DNA of 64,000 nt from Alentia gelatinosa (taxonomy: Eukaryota; Annelida; Polychaeta; Phyllodocida; Polynoidae): the NCBI GenBank assembly GCA_950022655.1, contig OX465581.1, positions 36,179,300-36,243,299 of the forward strand, in the 5' to 3' direction. The first letter of the stretch is position 1, and each line of letters begins with the position of its first letter. Under the pieces are notes generated by a model that saw nothing but the letters and a program-made list of their open reading frames with translations, was not told the DNA's origin and searched no databases. Both the position numbers and the translations under genes were made by a program. Positions 58,633-64,000 of this stretch are shown here, one piece after another.

Positions 58633-60196
58633 TTTTGTCTAAATAGCACACTGTTAATGATAATTATGGGTGTAGTGTGGGTGAACGTTTCTAACAATAC
58701 TCATTGCAGCTCACAGTGTATATGTCTAACCATGACACTTCCCAGCGAATTTGTCAATTTAGGGCCAATTTAAACTCCACAATCACACATTTAATATTAC
58801 CTCATGTACTATGATACACGCATTCAACGATTTCTCTCATAATATTGGAGTAGTTCATCCACAAATCGATCCATTTGTCTTCAAAAGTGCAAAGTGTCAG
58901 TCACAACACACCGTGTGCCTTTATGCGAGCTACTGTCTATGGGGCACAGCACTGATATTCACGTATATGTCCTGCTTATAAACTCTAATATTCCCGGATT
59001 CTCCCGTGTCCATTCACAGTGTTGTCACTCTGACCCTGCCACACGGTTAGCCTCAGGTGTACTCTGACGCCCAGAAGTTAGGTGTAAGATGTATAAGCAC
59101 ATGCACTGCAGGAGTGATTTTGACAGCGGGAGGTGTGGATATATGTGGATATATACGAGATCACTTGGCGAAGTATGAGTACAGTTCATGCGGCTTGAAC
59201 AGTCGGAAGGACTCCAGTTCAAGATTCTGCTGAACTGCTTTATCCAAGTGCTTCCGCGTTATTGATAGATTCGCACTGTTGTTTCACACGAACATATCAC
59301 TTTTCAAAACCACTTAGCTTAAGGTAAACAATCTGAGGTGTGTTGTAGTCCACTTATCGCTTTTATGTAACACCACAGAATCACCTCTTAGGTAGAACTC
59401 GTATATGTATAAGCATGTCCACTCAATGAGAGCCTAAATTACTCCTTGTATCTTCTGCACTCCAAGCCTGACATCAGCAATATGTGTAAATGATATTAAC
59501 TGAAGTTCCACCCTATATAGCAGCACATGATACCTCCAGGCTGGCCGGGTGATCAGCTCACACTGGTAACGGGTGTTGGGAAAGTTTACTGTCCCTCGAG
59601 GGCTTTTCACTGGAACACGGGCTGAGCAAATAGCGTTAAACGCGGACCCTACAGAGGTGCGCCTTGGTGGTAAACCTTAATGTTAAGTGGTATGCTGGTT
59701 AGCACTGAGCTACTGGAGGTGGGGGGGGGGGGGGGGCGGGGCTGGCACTAATTACACCAGGCGACTGAAAACGTGACGACTGTCTACACAGATCGTCTAG
59801 GAAAACATCGCCAGGTGGTGCTACCTGAGAAAGAATGATTACAAGAAACACCGACCCAATAAATGCTTCAAGCCTTTCCACTATAGATAATTCATCTTTG
59901 TTGAGATGAGTCTCGTATTAAGGAAGGTATTACTTGCTAACGTTCACCTAAAACGATTATAGATGGCAATTCCTTAAGGTTAACCCTGCTTAAACTACAG
60001 GAAAATATATGTATTTCCCATTAGAGTTTAAAAGGTAAAAAAGTTGATCGTCAAAGCAGAACATATATTTGTGGCTATAAGGTGGGGTAGTTGGCGACTG
60101 ACTATTATTCAATCGTGGTGTTCCTCAACGATTAATCCAAGGTGTTTTGAAATAGTCATCAACATAAAATCGTCGCCAAAATCATCAACTGGTGCC
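58633..60196. other. upstream flank of the LRR/EF-hand gene, no supported gene
   Basis: 5' flank and possible UTR. A G run lies at about 59720-59735, next to GTGACGACTGTCTACACAG and GATCGTCTAGG words (59772-59805), which recur at 60603-60742 and in the last 240 bp of the window (family D). Confidence 0.4.
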
Positions 60197-60597
60197 TTAT
60201 TATCTATGGTAAACAAAGTGCCCACTTAGAATGTATGGGGACTCAGTAAACCACTACTCATTGTTTAAAACATGTCAGATACCATAACTATGGTATACAG
60301 ATTCAAAACCGTGGTACACGGCCTCAAAGCCATGATATACGGGAAAAAAGTCCCTTTGTGCTATATGAAAAATATAGTCCTTATTGTTATACTCTTTAAT
60401 ATGTCAATAACTTGGTTCAATTTATTAGTGAACATGGATAATAAATACAACAAACAATGGTTTTGTGGACAGGCGGTTCTATTAACCACTCGAGGATGTC
60501 GTCGTAATACACTCGCTGACGCTCATCTATTACTATGCATCAACATGTGTTGGTCTATACGACCGCCTGTCCACAAAACCATTGATTATTGTCTATA
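60197..60597 (-). mobile_element. hairpin-headed element, subfamily 1, full copy
   Basis: A reverse-orientation copy of 22948-23336: TTATTATCTATGG border, the body with ACCATAACTATGGTATACAG and GTGGTACACGGCC, GGATAATAAATACAACAAAC, then the hairpin with stem AATGGTTTTGTGGACAGGCGG. The loop is more diverged than the stem. Confidence 0.8.
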
Positions 60598-60602
60598 TAA
60601 TG

Positions 60603-60742
60603 TGACGATCTGTAATCGCCACCAGTTTTCTAAATTTTGGCGTATACACTAGACGATCACTAGTCGCTGATGAGTATAATCGTTCGCTGGTCCTAAATTG
60701 AAACCTCGTCACCCATAATCGTCTAGTGTAAACGCAGGGTTA
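60603..60742. mobile_element. family D element
   Basis: TGACGATCTGTAATCGCCACC, ACACTAGACGATCACTAGTC and AATCGTCTAGTGTAAACGC form inverted words across 140 bp. Similar words close the window at 63945-63995. Confidence 0.45.
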
Positions 60743-62387
60743 TACCGCCTTTTACAGTCACCTTTCTGTTCAGTGAAGACCAGCAGGTGTACCGACTGAC
60801 GACGGCCGAGTCAGACAAACCCCCTCCCTCCCTGAGGTGCCAAGGGCTATTGGCCTAGCTCGCGAATATATTCTGAATAAGCCCAGTGGCATAGCTAAAG
60901 CACACCTTTAGGAGAGAGTCACGGGTATTAATTGATTTACTTTACGACTGGTTGGTAATATCGATGTAGGTGTTTGTTTTTATTTCCCACAAGGAATATT
61001 TTGTTTGGGCAATGTAACTGCAGAGCCATTAGACTGCCTACGTGAGACACAGGAATAACAGCCATTTGCTTGTACATGTACATGTACATGAGCACAGTGC
61101 AGTAGATAGATAGGACGTTTCAAAGGAAGTTCAACAGGTTGAATGGGTATGAATTACTAAGTACATTCACATCTGAGTTATACATTTATTCTCAAAAGGC
61201 AATTATGAATTCCAATACCTTATCTACATAAACTTTAATGTGCATAGGCAATTGGCGCATGACCTGATGGGATATTCAGTGAACCTTATTTAAGACGGTC
61301 GCTCGAGGGGTGGTCTTCGGGCAAGACACATGCCGCAATCGTAAATGCTGTATGTGCTGCTTAAACAGAACCCAACTATGTAGTTTAAATTGATTCTGTT
61401 TAGTTACCTGTTGACCTGAGGGGTGTCAACATGCACCCAAAGCCGCGATTAGGGCACTGTGGGTTATAGGCTTACTGCCCCTGAATCATTCCACCTCAAA
61501 TGTTCTCTACAAACAGAGTATGTCAACATTGCCAATTCATTTCAGGATCGATATGTATAGGACACCTCGCTGCGAATGTTATAAAATGTAATTTGAAAAT
61601 ATACTTTTTTTTTTCGCAATAAAAAAAGAGAATTATTGCAACCAGAACTATTCACATAAACAGTTTTCATTACCAATGGCTCTTACTAAGCATCAGTATA
61701 TGTTGAAATAGAGCAAGAATCATTACAACGAAAGAATATGACAACCATACAGGCAATAATGAATCCGTTGAAGAGGAACGCGTCATCGGAACCAGTCATG
61801 ATTTAGGTTATAGGATCAGGATGTTTGTGCTCTTGTTGCTCACTCTATTCTTTGTGGCACAATTAGCCATAAGAGTGTTCAGTCATAATACCATGTAATC
61901 TCGTCTCAGCAGGCTATAATGATATAAAAAAAAGTATAACCGGCTTTGGCTTTGTTTATTGGGAACATTAACAGAGTATTAGCTCATGTAGAACCCTTGT
62001 AATACTAGGGAAGCCAAGCTGAGATATTGTCAACAACATTAGATGACAAAGATTCGAACCAGGTGGTAGAGTAACTTCTCAGCAGTTCACAGCTAAATGC
62101 GCCACGTGTGCCCTCGCCACACACTTATAGAACGCACTGGGAAGAGTAAATTAGACATATAATCGTTTGGCAAACCGCAATGTAGAGAAGGGGAGTGTGA
62201 CTGATCGGCCAAAATGTCTTAGAAACTGAACGTACTCTAATCTTACAAGTACTTGAATATGATATAGTCAACCTGAACTTCATTAGTATATATATATTTC
62301 ATCATTTTCTTTTCGAAAATGATATAGGATTATGATATTTTAATGTCTCGATCATAATCAATGCAAGAATATAAACTCCTTGGGCTG
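60743..62387. other. intergenic, no supported gene
   Basis: It contains a family B end-like fragment (about 60838-60920, AATAAGCCCAGTGGCATAGC), a TACATG run (61072-61091) and the tRNA-like segment at 62048-62112. I see no coding region. Confidence 0.4.
62048..62112 (-). repeat. tRNA-like head, probable SINE remnant
   Basis: On the minus strand TGGCGCATTTAGCTGTGAAC resembles an internal A box and, about 40 nt on, GGTTCGAATC is a B box. Acceptor-stem pairing is poor, so a tRNA-derived SINE piece is more likely than a working tRNA gene. Confidence 0.35.
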
Positions 62388-62923
62388 TTAAAGGCATATC
62401 CTATAATTCACGGTGGCGCCAGCTGGTGATTTTTAAGTATTATCAATTATCAATGAAAACTGGTTCCTTCGGGTTCATTCTAATGCTAATTGAGGAAATG
62501 TAATGTTTTGTCCAGTTTATGCAATCCTAATAGGTAAAATGTGCTAATTAACATTTGCTTGATGTACATAGGAAATATATTGAAAAATACGGTTTTCTTT
62601 AATTCTTTCAAAACCAAGGAGGGTGACCTATGAATTTTAAAACTTAAGTGTGTAACATTATACATCTATTATAATCTGTGAAAGTTTGAGGAAAATGACA
62701 TGGGTTTTACTATGTGAAAACCAACCTTTTAGAATTTCTATATACATGTATATTCTATTATAGAATTATCATAACATTGATCTCTAAATCAAAGACGCGC
62801 ACGGCGACCCCCGATTGATAAGTTAGATATGTGTTCTACAATACCTGGAGGTCATCATTTTCTAGTTTCAGGAAAATAACATAGGTTAAAATTTTCAAGC
62901 CAAATTGTCCAATATGCCTTTAA
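62388..62923. mobile_element. 537-bp TIR element, family A copy 2
   Basis: A reverse-complement copy of 156-692 across its full length, with diverged interior. Ends: TTAAAGGCATATCCTATAAT and the complement of the same at 62905-62923. Confidence 0.75.
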
Positions 62924-63224
62924 ATACAAATAACGTAAGAAAAAATCAAGGCGCTTCAAACTAACGTTCCACAGGTACACTTTGAATAGGGGTTTTTATA
63001 CGAATTATTCACGGAGATACGACGATATGTTGAATGAAGGAGGGTGTTCATTCACCAAGCAGTTTCTAGGGGGCCGTTGAATAAACTATGAACGACAAAA
63101 GAGTATCTTAGAATTGTCTTTTGAGCCATAGTGTTATATGAAATAATGTATTGTAAGCATAAGATTTTCTGTGGATAAGAGTAACTAAAAGCTCTTATAA
63201 GGTGTTGTATATAAATATGTTCAT

Positions 63225-63476
63225 TTAGAAAACATCTCCTGTTTTGTCATACAACACTAAATGGGGACAAAATCGTCCATGATGTTGTTTTTCGTCGGAG
63301 TTATCGTATAGTCCAGCGCCAGCACCAGCAACAAACGAACTTAATTCAACAGCCCCCTGATCGTCCCACCTGGAAAACGTTGTTTTTTCGGCCCCGGCAC
63401 GTATGTAGCCGTCTATTACCGACCTGAACACTAGTTGAGTCCGTGGGAGCGTGGCGGCACGACGCTCCGTATACAT
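63225..63476 (-). other. unassigned 83-codon open frame
   Basis: The translation is moderately complex (RWDDQGAVELSSFVAGAGAG) and an acceptor-like TTTTCCAG lies inside it, but no donor, partner exon or family match was found. It may be an exon of an unrecognised gene or chance. Confidence 0.15.
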
Positions 63477-63763
63477 ATATCACTTTGCATTTCCGTGAAT
63501 AATAAACTTAAAGACTCAAAATAATATAAAGATATTGTTAAAGTAAACAGTACAACCACATGGGTACCAAAATAATGCCTACATTAATTTGATACCAAAA
63601 TGGTTATATCGTTTTACTTCATACTATTTTGCAATTAACAGCACTGTATCCTACCTGGGATCCCACTAAGTGTATTCAACAATATCGGCCCCCAGTTTCA
63701 AGTTAGGACTAAAAACAAAATAGTCTACTAATTTAAAGATAAGTGTGTAGCTATAGACATGCT

Positions 63764-64000
63764 TTCCAACCGGCGTTTACAACTAAAAAACGTGACGACT
63801 GTAGATCGTCTATCCTATATTTGTCAGGGGTGCTCGATTATACAATATCGTCAGCAATAGTCGTCGACCCAAGAATTTCCTCAAGCGTTTACATTTTTAT
63901 ATGTACCGATTTCTAGCAATTGACGGCTGAAAGTCGTCAGGTGGTTCAAAATTCAAGAATCGCCGCCTGTAATCGTCTAGCGTAAACGGCGGGGAAAAGG
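63764..64000. mobile_element. family D element at window edge
   Basis: Starts CCAACCGGCGTTTACA and ends TCGTCTAGCGTAAACGGCGG, an inverted pair. The inner words GTGACGACTGTAGATCGTC match 59772-59805. The true right border may lie beyond the window. Confidence 0.5.

Noticed and set aside
62048..62112. Functional tRNA gene
   Set aside because: A and B box-like words exist but acceptor-stem pairing and a credible anticodon arm are lacking; listed only as a SINE-like remnant.

Overview
This is a window of animal nuclear DNA: AT-rich, with GT-AG introns of about 0.1-8 kb, short coding exons and dense small transposable elements. Three protein genes could be rebuilt exon by exon with every splice phase consistent. 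The gene set (an insect-White-like ABCG transporter, an LRRC74-type LRR protein, DUSP11) plus the palindromic repeats and long G tracts suggests a protostome invertebrate, most likely a lophotrochozoan such as a bivalve mollusc. The species is inference.

Layout. (1) 1565-17685, plus strand: a DUSP11/PIR1-type RNA 5'-triphosphatase gene of eight coding exons (386 aa). Its last intron (8815-17060) carries a complete DIRS-type tyrosine-recombinase retrotransposon at about 9267-14508, in the same orientation, with all three reading frames open and the terminal inverted repeats and internal complementary region recognisable. (2) 22303-37229, minus strand: a complete 20-exon White-type ABCG half-transporter (678 aa), tail to tail with DUSP11. 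(3) 43482-58632, minus strand: a complete 14-exon LRRC74-like protein (561 aa) of ribonuclease-inhibitor-type leucine-rich repeats followed by a canonical EF-hand pair. No gene could be supported in 58633-64000.

Intergenic and intronic DNA is mostly non-autonomous elements: inverted-terminal-repeat MITEs in several families (a 537-bp family at both ends of the window in opposite orientation, a 285-bp pair, a pogo-like element), long near-perfect hairpins, microsatellites and G/C homopolymer runs. The most unusual item is a set of elements sharing one architecture: a long hairpin at one end, then a TATTTATTAYYCAYC-like border, a body repeating a word found in the hairpin stem, a small pre-terminal stem-loop, and a closing GRTGGRTAATAAAT border. 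Different subfamilies keep the layout while the stem sequence changes.

The three host genes do not form a functional cluster. DUSP11 acts on RNA 5' ends, the ABCG protein is a membrane transporter, and the LRR/EF-hand protein is a probable calcium-responsive scaffold. All exon assignments are by eye from splice signals, phase and remembered family motifs; no alignment or transcript was available.
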